64,000 nucleotides of DNA from Phytophthora sp. 'mugwort' (GCA_033558025.1 JAUCEF010000007.1:9734001-9798000), one strand, 5' to 3'; shown: positions 53,885-64,000, counted from the first letter of the stretch. Made by a program: numbers and translations. Notes: generated by a model from the letters alone, not told the origin.

Positions 53885-54420
53885 TAGAAAATACGTCCAT
53901 GTTACTGTATGGCGTCGCCGGCGCATCGATGATGAGGAAATCCGAGTTCTACGGGCTGAAAATGCAAAAGAATACGAAAAGCTCGGTCGGGTTGATCTTC
54001 AACAAGTATGGAACCCATGCCCAATTTACCAATGCGTAAACACCTCTGCAGAATGGAGTTGCTGAACGCCACATGCGCACAATTATGAAAAAGATTCGCG
54101 CTTTGCTGCTGGACGGTAAACTTCCCAAGCCGCTTTGGGCCGAATGTGTGAGTTATGTGACCACACTGATCAATATGACGCCAAGCTCCAAAACTGATAG
54201 GCGCACACCGTACGAATTGTGGTACAACTGTATCCCGTCCATGAACTACATCAAGTTGTTCGGATGCAGTACATACGTCCACATCGCTGAGCAATATCGA
54301 GACGAACTCGATGCTCGGGAGCACGGCTGTGCGTGTATCTTGGCATACCAGATCATAAAAAGGGTATCGATTGCTGGACATCAATACCCATGCTATTGTG
54401 TACAGTCGTGATGTTATCTA
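53885..54420 (+). pseudogene. Copia integrase remnant
   Basis: IRVLRAENAKEYEKL precedes a frameshift; the next frame gives QNGVAERHMRTIMKKIRALL, KLPKPLWAECVSYVTTLIN and TPYELWYNCIPSM...LFGCSTYVHI, the C-terminal half of a copia integrase core. The front half with the first catalytic aspartate is missing. Confidence 0.8.
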
Positions 54421-54841
54421 CAAAGATCCCCTCTAGCTGACCAGATGCCAATACCTGTGTCATCACGTCACGAGCACACGCACCCCTTTGCATCTGTACC
54501 TGTACCCACACTGGCAGCTTTGCAGCTCTTGCAAGTCAGCGTCAACTCCCCTTATTTCGGGATACGCTTGAGCAACCGAAATCCAATACTCGTTTCGAAG
54601 GGAGACAGCACCCGACTCGCCCTGCTCTCCAGCCCGCAAGCGACCCCGTATCGATGCAACGGAGTTAATCCCAGTTTCTGCAGTGGCCAAGCAGGAACAT
54701 GACCAACGGTGCGACTTGCTGTACACACTACTCGCTATTCGGTATGTGTCTGAACGCATTACGTATCTAGAAGCACTGCAATCTTCTCGCGCTGAAAACC
54801 GCAGCTAAGTCGGAATACAAGTTTCTCATGAAGAACAAAAC

Positions 54842-55930
54842 ATGGACGCTAGTACCTCTCCTAAGAGACGAAAGATTCTCACTAACCGCTGGGTATTTGT
54901 TGTCAAGTATACTGGCACAGGCAAGATTGACCGCTTCAAAGCGTGGCTAGTGATAAAAGGTTTCCTTCAGCAACATGGTATGGATTACAACGCGATCTTT
55001 TCACCTTTTATCAGGATGGGAGTACTCAGACTTCTTCTCACAATAACCGAAAAATCTTTATCCACCAGCACAAGTACGCTACGAAGATCCTTGACCACTT
55101 CAGCGACTACATCCGTATTTTATTGCAACCCCAGCTGACCGGAACTCAAACTCTCCGTAAGCAGTCAACCTAGCAGTGAGACAGAAAAACATTCGATAGA
55201 AAGGATATACCGTACCGTGAAGCGGTCGGTAGTGTTATGTATCTCATGGTAGGTACTCGACCCGACATGGGTTTTACATGCGTGAGGTCAGCCAGTTTCT
55301 AGCAAATCCTGGAATGGAACACTGGGACGCTGATATCCGAGGCCTGAAGTACCTAGCTAGCACGAAAGACTACGGTCTGATACTGGGAGGGTCGACGGCC
55401 ATTACCCCAGAGAACCTAGCTGACAATTTGACAGCCTATACCGACTCGGACTACGCTAATTGTCATATCACGAGATGCTCGGTTGCCGGATATGTGAATA
55501 TTCTAGCTAGCGGCCCAATCTCATGGCTCTAACGTAAGCACCACACAGTGGTCCTCTCGACAACAGAGGTGGAATATATCGCCAAATGTCAATGCATACA
55601 AGATATGTTATTCCTCAAACTCCTTCTTCAAGAGCTAGGCTTCACAGCTTTACAGCCTAACGTCATTTACAAAGACAACCAAGGCTGCATCAATATGAGC
55701 TACAATCCCGAAATACATGGAAGATTGAAGCACATACGTGTTCGTTATGCTGTGTGCAAGAAAAAGTAGATTGGCACGAATTCAACGTCGTCTACTGCAA
55801 TACCAAAGAAATGATGGCTGATATCTTCACAAAAGCGCTAGATAAGCATCAGTTCAGAGAACTAAGGACCAAGCTCAGGGTGAGACCCCTCGAAGCTAAG
55901 CCTGGTCATTCCGTATACTGTACGAGTAAA
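54842..55930 (+). pseudogene. Copia reverse transcriptase/RNase H remnant
   Basis: LTNRWVFVVKYTGTGKIDRFKAWLVIKGF and DYNAIFSPFIRM are the start of the copia RVT_2 domain. The middle part with the YVDD-type active site is deleted: the sequence jumps to IFIHQHKYATKILDHF. RNase H follows with LTAYTDSDYANC, STTEVEYIA, YKDNQGCI, RLKHIRVRY and MMADIFTKAL, interrupted by stops near 55530 and 55768. Confidence 0.85.
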
Positions 55931-56115
55931 AAACTGATGCGCGAAGCGTGCCTACTTATAATGCGTTCTTTATTTTTCCTACTGGGTTTATAGTTTGTTC
56001 GCAGAAAAATGGTTTTCCTCACTGAGGTTTCCCTGGTCATGTTCTGAAATCATATAGGCACAGGCTATCATATATTCCATGCAAGAAAACACCAAATTGC
56101 TAGAAAAATTCATTA

Positions 56116-57290
56116 TCAGTAAGGCAAATTGCGGAAATCCCTACCGACTCTTATCATCTGCTTCCCCTTGAAGACGATGAACAGACGAACAAATGCGTAG
56201 AAGTTGATCCAGCTCACTGATGCGATCGGCTTCCCTTGTTCCAAACCGTAGATCAGGCGCGTGCTATCTTGAACCTTAAGCACAAAATCTATTTTCCGAC
56301 GAAGCTGTGGTTGTAAGCTACAACGATATAAAGAGATCAATCTCCTCCAGACGCGAGCTCCACGACGCTCAGCAACTGCAAAGTTGTTCTTGGAAATGGC
56401 ATTGTAGATCAGGTTACGGCCGGCATTTCGAAGTCGACGCAGGAAGCGAAGCACGATCTTCCACGTTGTTCCCTTGGTCAGGTCGCGATTGAAGAGGTCG
56501 AGCCCATCATGAACGAACTGGCCATGGTCCACCTGGGTCACAATGTCAGGACGCCCCGTCAAAGCTGTTGCACGGTTCAACGCATTGAACATGCAAAGGA
56601 CTTGTGAGTCCGCGCCAAGAAAAGCCTTACCATAATCGTCTTGCTTCCAAAAGGTTTCGAACTTCGTGAGACCAGAGCTCTTTCCAGCAGTCCACGAGAT
56701 CCATTTCTTTCTCGAAGTCGTCCTCAAGTAGCTTAGCATTTGGCTCCCATGTACGGAGATAATACCGGCGAGATTCAATCCGCTGACGAAGCCAAAAGCA
56801 CGTGATACTCTGTTGCCAAATTCGTCTCACGCCGATCATTAATCCTGGCCACTTTCCACGACTGCGTAGTTGTGGCATATTCTGTGCCTATAGTGATTTC
56901 ATCGCCGATGTAATACTTCCCATAGATCGAGTAATATAGTTGGTCTGTGATAGTAGCAGTCTGATTTGTGGTAGTAGTGGTCTAGGCGGTGGGGACAACA
57001 GTCTGTTCACAGGCATTCGTAGACTGGATGATGGCACCAGCTCCAAGCCCTGGTATAATAATCTGTCGCTGGGAAGTACAATTCCGACAGTCTGGATTGG
57101 AGAACATGTACATCATGTACACCCAGTCATCACCAGGATTATCATCGTCATCCAGGTCGTCGCCATCTGTGTGATCGGAGGCAGTCCCTGCCTGGTTGGT
57201 GGCAGTCCTACCTGGCTGGTGGCAGTAGCTGCCTGGTCTGGTGCAGTTGCTACAAGGTCTGGCGCAGACCGGCCTGACCAACAGCACACA
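56116..57290 (-). pseudogene. Minus-strand frame of unknown origin inside the copia element, chromodomain-like plus possible cysteine-peptidase-like part
   Basis: Not a known copia component and on the opposite strand. Reading leftward, an acidic segment (GDDLDDDDNPGDD) and a CRNC-containing stretch precede YYIGDEITIGTEYATTTQSWK; then, with one frameshift near 56800, YHVLL...WLRQRIESRRYYLRTWEPN...LLEDDFEKEMDLVDCWKE, which resembles a chromodomain end (YxVxW...WEP...L). The longest piece (56778-56116, 220 codons) has GADSQVLCMFNAL, TGRPDIVTQV and, near its end, FVLKVQD...WINFYAFVRLFIVFK. A cysteine-peptidase-like fold is only a guess from the C...N and late hydrophobic blocks. Likely part of another retroelement or a captured gene. 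Confidence 0.4.
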
Positions 57291-57933
57291 CTTCGGTGCC
57301 TATAGTCACCTAGTTGGTGGCGGGAACGGAGCTGTCCGCCTGCGCCTCCATGGACGATGACTATGAACCTGTGGATACCCGCGCCGCAGTCGACGCGCCT
57401 CTTTTCATGGCTGCAGCGGACACTGCAACAACCTCCATCCGTGCAACACGAACAGCTTCCTGCAATCTGGCCCCCGCAGCCCTGTCCGTCATGCCCCCCG
57501 CGGCATTCATCTCCATGGTCCCGCGGCTCTAAACACACTGGCCTCAACAGCCTCCTCATAATGCTTCCCTTCGGCGTGGAGATGTCTTGGTCCGCGGCGG
57601 CGCCGCGACGAGCAGATCTGGCCTTTTATGGCCCGAACTTTTGCTGCTGCCCTGGGCTCCCGCTCCCCCAAGCCGCTGGGACTCGGAGATGGCTTGGCCA
57701 GGAGCGCTTAAGCGCGCGCATTTCCTGTCTTCCACAGCTTCGTCATGGCGTGCCAGCGGAGTCTCCCTTTACAACGTAGCAAAGCTACGAGTACAAAGGT
57801 CGAACTGCGACCGCAGGCTTCCTCGACAACATTTTCGTGTGGACTGAGTAGTCGCCTCAACTCAGGTTCTGAATACCTGCAATATCAGATAAAATCAGAC
57901 TGTACGCTATTTGATACAAAGACGCAGGGATGC

Positions 57934-58211
57934 TGTTTAAGTAGCCTCTTTGACATGATGGTACAGTGTGCCATCAGCCTCTGGTGACTGATGGCCAGTA
58001 ATAGGAAACTGTTTAAGTTGTTAGGTATGGTCTTTTGCATGCAATACTGGAAGCCATATTTAAGAGGTTGGTTGCTCTCAGCACCAGCCATCTCCTGCAG
58101 AAAAGCAGGAGATCTCCTTACTCATAAGTACTCAGTATATCTCACTTCTTCTTTTACCACCTTCAAGACAATACATCCTTTTTCTCCTCAACCCGCTCCT
58201 ACATCGACGCA
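57934..58211 (+). repeat. Copia LTR, right
   Basis: Begins TGTTTAAGTAGCC after a purine-rich GACGCAGGGATGC and ends ACATCGACGCA. It matches the left LTR through most of its length, including TATGGTCTTTTGCATGCAAT, with scattered differences and small indels; one indel creates a short palindrome CTCCTGCAGAAAAGCAGGAG. Confidence 0.8.
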
Positions 58212-60165
58212 GTTAACTCCAGTTACACATGGCTTTCGACTTCGAGGTGACGTAAGTTACGACTTTGGTTCATGTTTTCCCATTTTTTTTTCAAATCGAA
58301 AATGGCTTTAAAATTGACATGAAACTTCAATCAAGTCATGTGCTGGGAGAAAACAATATAAGCTGGGAGAGGAAAAATTGAAATCCATAGAATGGGCGCG
58401 TATGCAGTCGTGTCGTATATGATAGAACGAAGGACAAAACCGAGGACGAAAAGTCCAATGAGTCGGAGAGAGAAGCAGACAACGTACTGCACAGCGTGGC
58501 TTATGAGTCCGTGACGGTCTCGTAGACCGACACATACATCACGCTGCCAGCAAATACGATTGTCCAACCAATCGAGTCGAACGAGTACGTATTAATAGAG
58601 AAGTCCGATCGCGACTTGGTTGTGAGCGCCTTTCAGCAAGAAGCGTCGGGAGTCGGATCAGGCGTGCATTCGAATGGGATTGATTGCGGTTGGGAGGGGC
58701 GACGATGCAAGTGCTCAGAACGGCGAGAGCACTGAGGGAGATGATGGCGCAGCATATCAACGGACGCCGAGGCAAGATGCCCACTTGTCCGTGCTCTGAT
58801 GGGGGGGGGAGCAGAACAGCTGCCCACCATTCCCTCGGAGCCAGATGCTATTATAATGCCCTGATCCATAGAAGAAACACGAATACGCATGTGTATTTCT
58901 TAGCCAGCTACGAGCCGAGCTTGTACCACCCAACAAGGCAGGTAAGCATGTACTCTAATTGTGAAGTACGAACAACTTGCGAGCCACAGAACCGCAAAAG
59001 AGAAACTAAACCACAAAGCAAAGCATTCACGAAAGCCCCCCCCTCCTCCTCCTCCCCCCTCCTCCTCCCCCCTCCTCCCCACAAAACAATACTGTGAAAA
59101 GTAAACCACTCGTGAGCCACAGAGACACCAAAGAAACAAAAATCATAAGCAAAAAGCACAGGCTTCCAAGAACCAGCCGCTAACGCCTATTTTGCCTCCA
59201 TAACCAGTTGCGTCGCATAATATTCAAAACTCACGTATAAAAACCAAGTAAAGATAAACATATAATGCGACTGCCTACAGAACGAAACAAATACGTTTTG
59301 TTGCAACTCCTTTATAAGTTAAAAACAAGCCCACGTTGCCTAGTGGAAACAACTGTGTTGTGAGAACTTTACCAAAGTAAATTTGGGAGTACACATACAC
59401 ATCGCTAGTATAACTCAATAAATAAAAAAGGCAAATACTCGAATGGATGCTAGGGAGAAAAAAAAACACACAAAAAAACGTGTTCCAGCACTCTAGACGT
59501 GAAAGCTGTGCTATTCATCTTCTAAGCTGCTAAAGTTCACCTGCATAATGCAGAAAAGAGAAATCACAAATTTAATCGCCAATGACATTATCATTTTATT
59601 GAGTATGCATTTTATCATCAACTTCTGTGGTAACAGAAGTAGACACCACTATATAAAATATGTGTGCAAGCGGACATTTTTGTACATTCGAACACAACGT
59701 TTAGCCAATCACAACGATGCATATATTTAGTAAGAACCTCATCATTGCTCATCTGCTCAAGAGGAAAGACCTATCTCCGTATAAATCTGCACAGACCAAA
59801 TGCCCGATATAGAACAAACTCGGTGCGAAACTCCAAACAAGCGATCTGTATCACTCATAATCGTAACATCGATCAGAACAACATGGCAGGAGGCCGTCGG
59901 AGTAATCCGAGCGGCGCGGGGCGCATGCCTACACAACTACAAGCGAGAATGCGAGAATTACACGAGGAACTCGATGTAATGAACTTTCTAGCATAACGAC
60001 ATACATTCTACTCTCGATAACTTTTAAAGTTATCTCGTGCCCTAAACTCTAGAAAATAAGCGACAACGAGATTCGAGTGGGTTTAAGACAAGGAGCAAAT
60101 TAAAGGTACGGCTGATTTAGCTTCAATTTCAAGTTTCAAGTCCGACCGCAAGAGGGGCACTGGAA
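58212..60165. other. Repeat-region spacer, no gene recognised
   Basis: About 2 kb without supportable coding sequence. A C/T-rich simple tract lies at about 59035-59082. The stretch 59200-59880 is AT-rich. A short frame at 59883-59996 begins MAGGRRSNPSG but shows no family similarity. Confidence 0.45.
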
Positions 60166-60896
60166 CTACCACTTCCGGCCCTGGTGAAGTGGCCTCGTGC
60201 GGTGGGTAAATTCATTGCGTGGGGAAGGTGTTCCAGTAGCGCTGCTGATGCTGCAGCCTAAAGCGCAGGACTTAGCTCGCGATGAAGTCGTCTTGACGGT
60301 ATATTTAAAGGGAGCCGCCAGGAAGGTTTTCTTTCCCGCCATGGCCTCTCGCTCCGTGCCAAGACACGGCAAGAACGGACATCCGTCAACGAAGAACGCG
60401 GGTTGATGCCGATACGCGACGTCGCTTGCGTGTGTGCTGGACAGGAGGTCGCCGATGAGCAGGAACAGCTCTTCAAGCGGGAACGGGTCGTCCAGGTTGA
60501 TCCGCGAGTTGACGCAGCGGAACGTCACATTCGACGTCGCTTGCCGCTGCACAAGAGCTGTCGTTAGTATGAGATGGTGAGTAGATTGAAGCGTAAGCAA
60601 AGACATCAGCGCATGGCACTTACGTTTGACGACTTGGTGATGTTCCCCAGGCGCACGCAGTTGTTGCGCCAGTCGATCAGCTTAAGCTCGGTGTAGACAA
60701 GATATATGACGCCGTCATCGCGACGAGTGTCGTTGTCGTGACACATGTCACCTGTGTCACCCAGCGGGTTACCTGCCGCACCAGTCACAGCCCCCGAGCA
60801 CTGCTCGGGGATTTTGGCCTCGACACCTTCAGTGTCTACAAGTTCGGATACTCCGATGTCTAGCACGTTGACCGAACGGTCCAGTGCCCGCGCCAA
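60166..60896 (-). pseudogene. Fragment of an unrecognised host-type gene with an intact intron
   Basis: Two open segments on the minus strand are joined in frame by removal of 60623-60547, a 77-base interval with GTAAGT donor, ATACTAACGA branch site (a perfect TACTAAC) and GTGCAG acceptor. The first segment contains YLVYTELKLIDWRNN and LGNITKSSN; the second contains TSNVTFRCVNSRI, DPFPLEELFLLIGDLLSS and AYRHQPAFFVDG. I do not recognise the family. There is no clear start or stop in context, and the flank on the right is gypsy protease, so it looks like a captured piece of a normal gene rather than a complete one. Confidence 0.45.
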
Positions 60897-60929
60897 AAGC
60901 CCCTTTGCTTCCTAGCAGAGGTGGGTTCA

Positions 60930-61950
60930 TGACTCACCATTCCACTAGGCGTAAAGCGCATTACGCCCAATGTCTTTGACCTCCAATCAAGCCATAGCTC
61001 ATCCCGTTCAAGCCATGCCATGCCCAGGATGAGGTCGTACCTCGAATCCAGGTCCAGGACCAGACAGCGTTCCACGCTATCGAAGTCGAGAAACTTCACG
61101 CCCAGGTTCACAGGAACCTTGGGCACCGTGACCCGGGCCCCCGTCGCTAGGTGAACAGTGATGATGTCACTCCTGCGCTTTCTGAGCCCCTCAGAGTACT
61201 ACTGACTTTCTTCCTTCGTGGAGTGTCGAGCGTAGTTGCCCGACGCTCCGGAATCGATCAAGATGATCCGTGGATTCTCAAAGCCCTTCACCGTCGCCTC
61301 GACGACGAGCAAGCCCGTTTTTTGGTTTGCATACAATTTCCATGTTAAAGAGTACGGCTCTCTCCGGGGCTGGGCCCCGTTCCCCCCACCTCCATGAGGC
61401 TCAACAGAACTCAGTGTTTCCCCAGCAGGGCGCACCGCGCCTACTGAGTGTCGCCGTTTCCCCGCGACGAGCCGGTGGCTTGGCTCGATGCAGAGCGAAG
61501 ACTCGTAGGAGCTTGATGCGACCTGCGCGACGGGCAGGTTGCCCTCAAATGGGTGGTGCTTCGACAGATGAAGAACCGACGAACACCCATGCGCGGTTCG
61601 GCAGCATGAAGCTCAGATTCCGCATCTTCAGTGTAGCTGAGGTCCATTGGGACCGGTCCGTCGGACGGAGTAGCGTTAGCAACACCCCAGCTAAGTCGAG
61701 ACGACTTAACGTTGAACTTGGCGTTCAACGCCACTCTCACGGCCTCTTCAAAAGAGGAAGGGTGAGTGCGGAAGACTTCCGTCCTGGCCACGCCAGTGCG
61801 GAGGCCCTCCATAAAGACTGCCACAGTCACTGCCTCTGGCAGAGGATCGGCCGCCATACCGGCGATCAGAGTTCACAACTCCTGGACGAAGGCCACCAAC
61901 TCCTTCTTACCCTGGCGAGTACTCAGAAAGCGTGACCTCACGCGGTGCTG
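60930..61950 (-). pseudogene. Ty3/gypsy gag (C-terminal part) and protease remnant
   Basis: Reading leftward from about 61950: RVRSRFLSTRQGKKEL, AADPLPEAVTVAVFMEGLRTG and HPSSFEEAVRVALNAKFN are gypsy gag; a degenerate zinc knuckle ends FICRSTTHLRATC (first cysteine changed to F). In the same frame comes the retropepsin with ILIDSGASGNYAR (DSGA active site), then VPKVPVNLGVKFLDFDS and DLILGMAWLERDELWLDWRSK. In-frame stops at about 61884, 61441 and 61199 break it. The N-terminal half of gag is not on this strand here; it lies at 63284-63665 on the plus strand. Confidence 0.85.
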
Positions 61951-61951
61951 C

Positions 61952-62168
61952 TGGGCGGCGCCACGTAGCCCTCCTCGCCCAGAACCGACTTAATGATGAT
62001 AGTGGCCGTGTTGATCGGCGCCGACTGCTGTTTGAGTGCCAGGCGCAGCTGCTCCAGACACCACTCGTCATTCTTCTTCTTGTCGTGGATATGGTTCTGT
62101 AGCGGGTACGTCACGAGCCTAACGCCGGCATGAGCGACCAGACATCGGCACTGGTACCAGATTACCAT
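61952..62168 (-). pseudogene. Class III aminotransferase (GABA aminotransferase-like) exon fragment
   Basis: Minus-strand peptide CLEQLRLALKQQSAP...TATIIIKSVLGEEGYVAPP matches the conserved segment of class III aminotransferases (CLEQL..aLk......aaiiiEPvlGEGGYv.pp). It stops abruptly at the edge of the gypsy gag fragment. Only about 70 codons are present, with no start or catalytic lysine, so this is a captured or truncated gene piece. Two conserved positions are changed (EPV to KSV and GEGG to GEEG). Confidence 0.7.
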
Positions 62169-62214
62169 ATAACCGTCGTCCTAAGCGTCACCGTCACCAG
62201 ATACTGTAACGCAA

Positions 62215-62501
62215 TGTGGGAGGCTATCAAAGTGTACATTTCGGATGTACATTTATGCATTCACTTATGTGCTAACAGACGTAGACACTATACTGATAGT
62301 CCACATTATAGTATACATGATTTGGAGTGGTTGGTGGAGACAACTATCCACCTTTCGCACAGGACTTCTAAGCCCCCCCCTTCTTTTCCTGATTCCCATA
62401 CACAAGCACCTTCGAGCCCCTTTACTTACTCTGTCTCTATATTATTAACGCCTACTACTAACCTTCCTATGTCCTATCCTCTGCAATTCCTATTTTTAAC
62501 A
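62215..62501 (+). repeat. LTR-like sequence, probably copia type
   Basis: Begins TGTGGGAGGCTATC and ends TTTTTAACA, followed directly by GGTTATAAGCTC, nearly the same as the primer-binding-like GGTTATGAGCTC after the copia LTR at 52757. No second copy was found in the window. Confidence 0.55.
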
Positions 62502-62687
62502 GGTTATAAGCTCTACGCGGACTATGGAAGGGCGACGGAGATACCAAGAGGATATCCGTCACTTTGACACTGGTGACTGCCACGAGCTCATCGCGGCTCG
62601 CGTTCAACCAAATGCTGTTACGCCGCATCATATCGGCACGATGCCGAGGCACCATTCCCACTGGGCCGTGCTCTGATAGGCGGGAGC

Positions 62688-63669
62688 TGTAACGGGGTTA
62701 CACGAAGATAACACGAGTGTAAACGTACTACGTGTCACCTTGCAGTAAGTGGTACTTGGTACCACTTGGATTAAGGGGATTTCAGTACGCGGCCACAGGG
62801 CCACTCGATATGCATTTGACTAGGTTTAACTATGGTAAATAGTTAGAGTCATACATTTACACCAAAGGCGGCTATGCCGCAGATAAGCAAACAAATAACA
62901 GTTCAGTTTTAGAATCAAAGAGAGTATTGCCCTAGGTTTAGGAATAGTGACTCTTTAAGTATCTAATGGTATAACTATAGGGATCTAAGCCTCTGCGGAG
63001 ACCTTAGGGGTTAGGATAACCACAGCTAAAACTCGGGGGGCCGTATGTCTTCCTCTGACGCACTACGATACGCAGCCCCGCTGCACCTGGTAGCACTTGT
63101 AGTCAATCCCGCACCTGAGTCTTAGGACTATTCCTCGGTGAGGATGGAGCAGACAGCGTTTTGTGTTTTTGTTTATTTTGGATTTTAAAACCTGTCCCAG
63201 AGCCAGCAAGATGCGCTGAAAAAGCTTATGTCTTAGCTCGACCCTGAGGGCATAACACATCTTGCTTCTCAAGGACCGGCGCGGTGAACGCGCGTCTGGA
63301 GGCGTTCTCAAGCTACGAGAATGCTCTGTTGGAGCACCTCCAGCAGAGGATGTCGGCGTCTGCACCGAGGTCGACGACATCGCAGGATGGGTCCTCTCGG
63401 CCTAAACCGCTCATCGTGAGCGTCAAGACTTTCGAAGGAAAGGAGGGGGAGAACCTCATGTTGTGGATCCGTGAGATCGACATGGCAATGGGATCGTCCA
63501 TACTCCGTACTGAGCAACAGCGCGTGGCGCTAGCGATCTCGAAGATCGGTGGCCGAGCGCGAGAATGGGCACTCACGTCCGGCACGTCGGTGGACGCGCT
63601 CTTCCCGAGCTGGGAAGAGCTGAAACTCCAGCTTTCGCAAGTGTTATTCTCCGCCTAATCAGGCCCTGT
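62688..63669 (+). mobile_element. Ty3/gypsy 5' part: LTR start and N-terminal gag
   Basis: TGTAACGGGGTTACACG at 62688, preceded by purine-rich GGCGGGAGC, looks like the beginning of a gypsy LTR; its end could not be fixed. From about 63284 a gag frame shows YENALLEHLQQRM, VKTFEGKEGENLMLWIREID, QRVALAISKIGGRAREWAL and LFPSWEELKLQLSQV, the N-terminal half of oomycete gypsy gag. A one-base frame change near 63647 leads to SPPNQA, where gag stops abruptly at about 63665. No pol follows. Confidence 0.75.
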
Positions 63670-63670
63670 G

Positions 63671-64000
63671 ATTGCCGACGAAATTTAGATCTTCTTCTTA
63701 GCTCTGACTTTGGAGGAGGGAAGGCTGCCGTAGAAGTGCTCAATCGTCTCGTCGAGATTGTAGCCATCATCTCTGTACTTGGTAACGTTAGCTTGTGCGA
63801 GTACTCCACTGCCGTACGCTGGTAGGTCTTCCTTTTTCTTGCCGAGACCTGTCGTGCATGGGCGTTCCATGTCTGCTTTGGGCTTGGTTGCTGCGGTAAT
63901 GAACAAGTCCTTTTTTTACCAACGCTAAAGTCTAAAAATAGCAGCGAGTAACGCATCCATCTGGTATAAAATGCACGCCTCTTATTGGTTGCTCCAAGAT
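63671..64000. other. Flank after the gag breakpoint
   Basis: Begins with a plus-strand peptide IADEI (63671-63685), a motif of class III aminotransferases, then a stop. A minus-strand frame of about 70 codons (63906-63685, containing KYRDDGYNLDETIEHFYGSL) was not recognised. Confidence 0.35.

Larger units (their letters stand above)
52487..58211 (+). mobile_element. Degenerate Ty1/copia retrotransposon bounded by two related LTRs
   Basis: Two similar LTRs (52487-52757 and 57934-58211) enclose copia gag and pol remnants on the plus strand in the usual order gag, zinc knuckle, integrase, reverse transcriptase, RNase H. All parts carry stops, frameshifts or deletions. The coding part ends near 55950, but the second LTR begins only at 57934; the extra 1.9 kb holds an unrelated minus-strand frame and was probably inserted. 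No matching 5-bp target duplication was found at the outer ends, so the LTRs may not be the original pair. Confidence 0.75.

Noticed and set aside
57314..57847. Plus-strand open frames overlapping the foreign insert in the copia element
   Set aside because: Low-complexity alanine/proline/serine translations without family similarity; the minus strand explains the neighbouring region better.
58900..59159. Minus-strand frames rich in glycine and glutamate
   Set aside because: They are translations of the C/T-rich simple tract at about 59035-59082.
60197..60406. Plus-strand frame within the retroelement mosaic
   Set aside because: It lies opposite the intron-bearing minus-strand fragment, which has far better support from its splice signals.
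1..64000. tRNA, rRNA, CRISPR arrays and RxLR-type effector genes
   Set aside because: Looked for characteristic motifs by eye on both strands and saw none that could be supported; CRISPR arrays are not expected in a eukaryotic nuclear genome.

Overview
The window looks like nuclear DNA of an oomycete, most likely Phytophthora or a close relative. The genes are compact, with few, short introns (mostly 50-90 bp) that carry GT...AG ends and CTAAC/CTGAC branch-like motifs. The protein set is typical of such genomes: a 7TM receptor fused to an inositol-polyphosphate 4-phosphatase-like enzyme, a calcium-dependent protein kinase, a kinesin-3, TCF25, DIS3-like, ZPR1, SEC24, NAR1, COX10 and an anoctamin. 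Exon boundaries given here were read by eye from splice signals, reading frame and family similarity; each join listed keeps the frame open to its stop. No database search was run.

Region 1 (1-50.3 kb) is gene-dense. In order it holds a partial histidine-phosphatase gene; an MBOAT sterol/diacylglycerol acyltransferase; a tandem pair of EDR2_C-domain genes; TCF25 (Rqc1-like); a CDPK; a DIS3-like exoribonuclease; ZPR1; an ankyrin-TPR protein; a coiled-coil protein; the receptor-INPP4 fusion; NAR1; COX10; a kinesin-3; a PH-like protein; SEC24; an S28 serine peptidase followed by a decayed partial copy; two more PH-like paralogues; and an anoctamin. Neighbours are mostly 100-700 bp apart, in convergent or divergent pairs. 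These are mainly housekeeping functions (RNA decay, ribosome quality control, secretion, Fe-S and heme assembly) plus calcium and phosphoinositide signalling.

Region 2 (50.9-64 kb) is a graveyard of mobile elements. A dead Tc1-type DNA transposon has long terminal inverted repeats of the IR/DR type and a TA target duplication. A decayed Ty1/copia element is bounded by two similar LTRs and encloses a foreign minus-strand reading frame. Beyond it lies a mosaic of Ty3/gypsy gag and protease, a class III aminotransferase fragment, an intron-bearing fragment of an unrecognised gene, and at least two further LTR-like sequences.

The most unusual observations are the receptor-phosphatase fusion; a roughly 1.7 kb inversion (about 61.95-63.67 kb) inferred because gypsy gag is broken at both ends with its halves in opposite orientation, with weaker support from an aminotransferase motif; and introns that cut at or within the start codon in several genes (TCF25 splits AT/G, NAR1 has a first coding exon that is only ATG). 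No tRNA, rRNA or CRISPR array was recognised.
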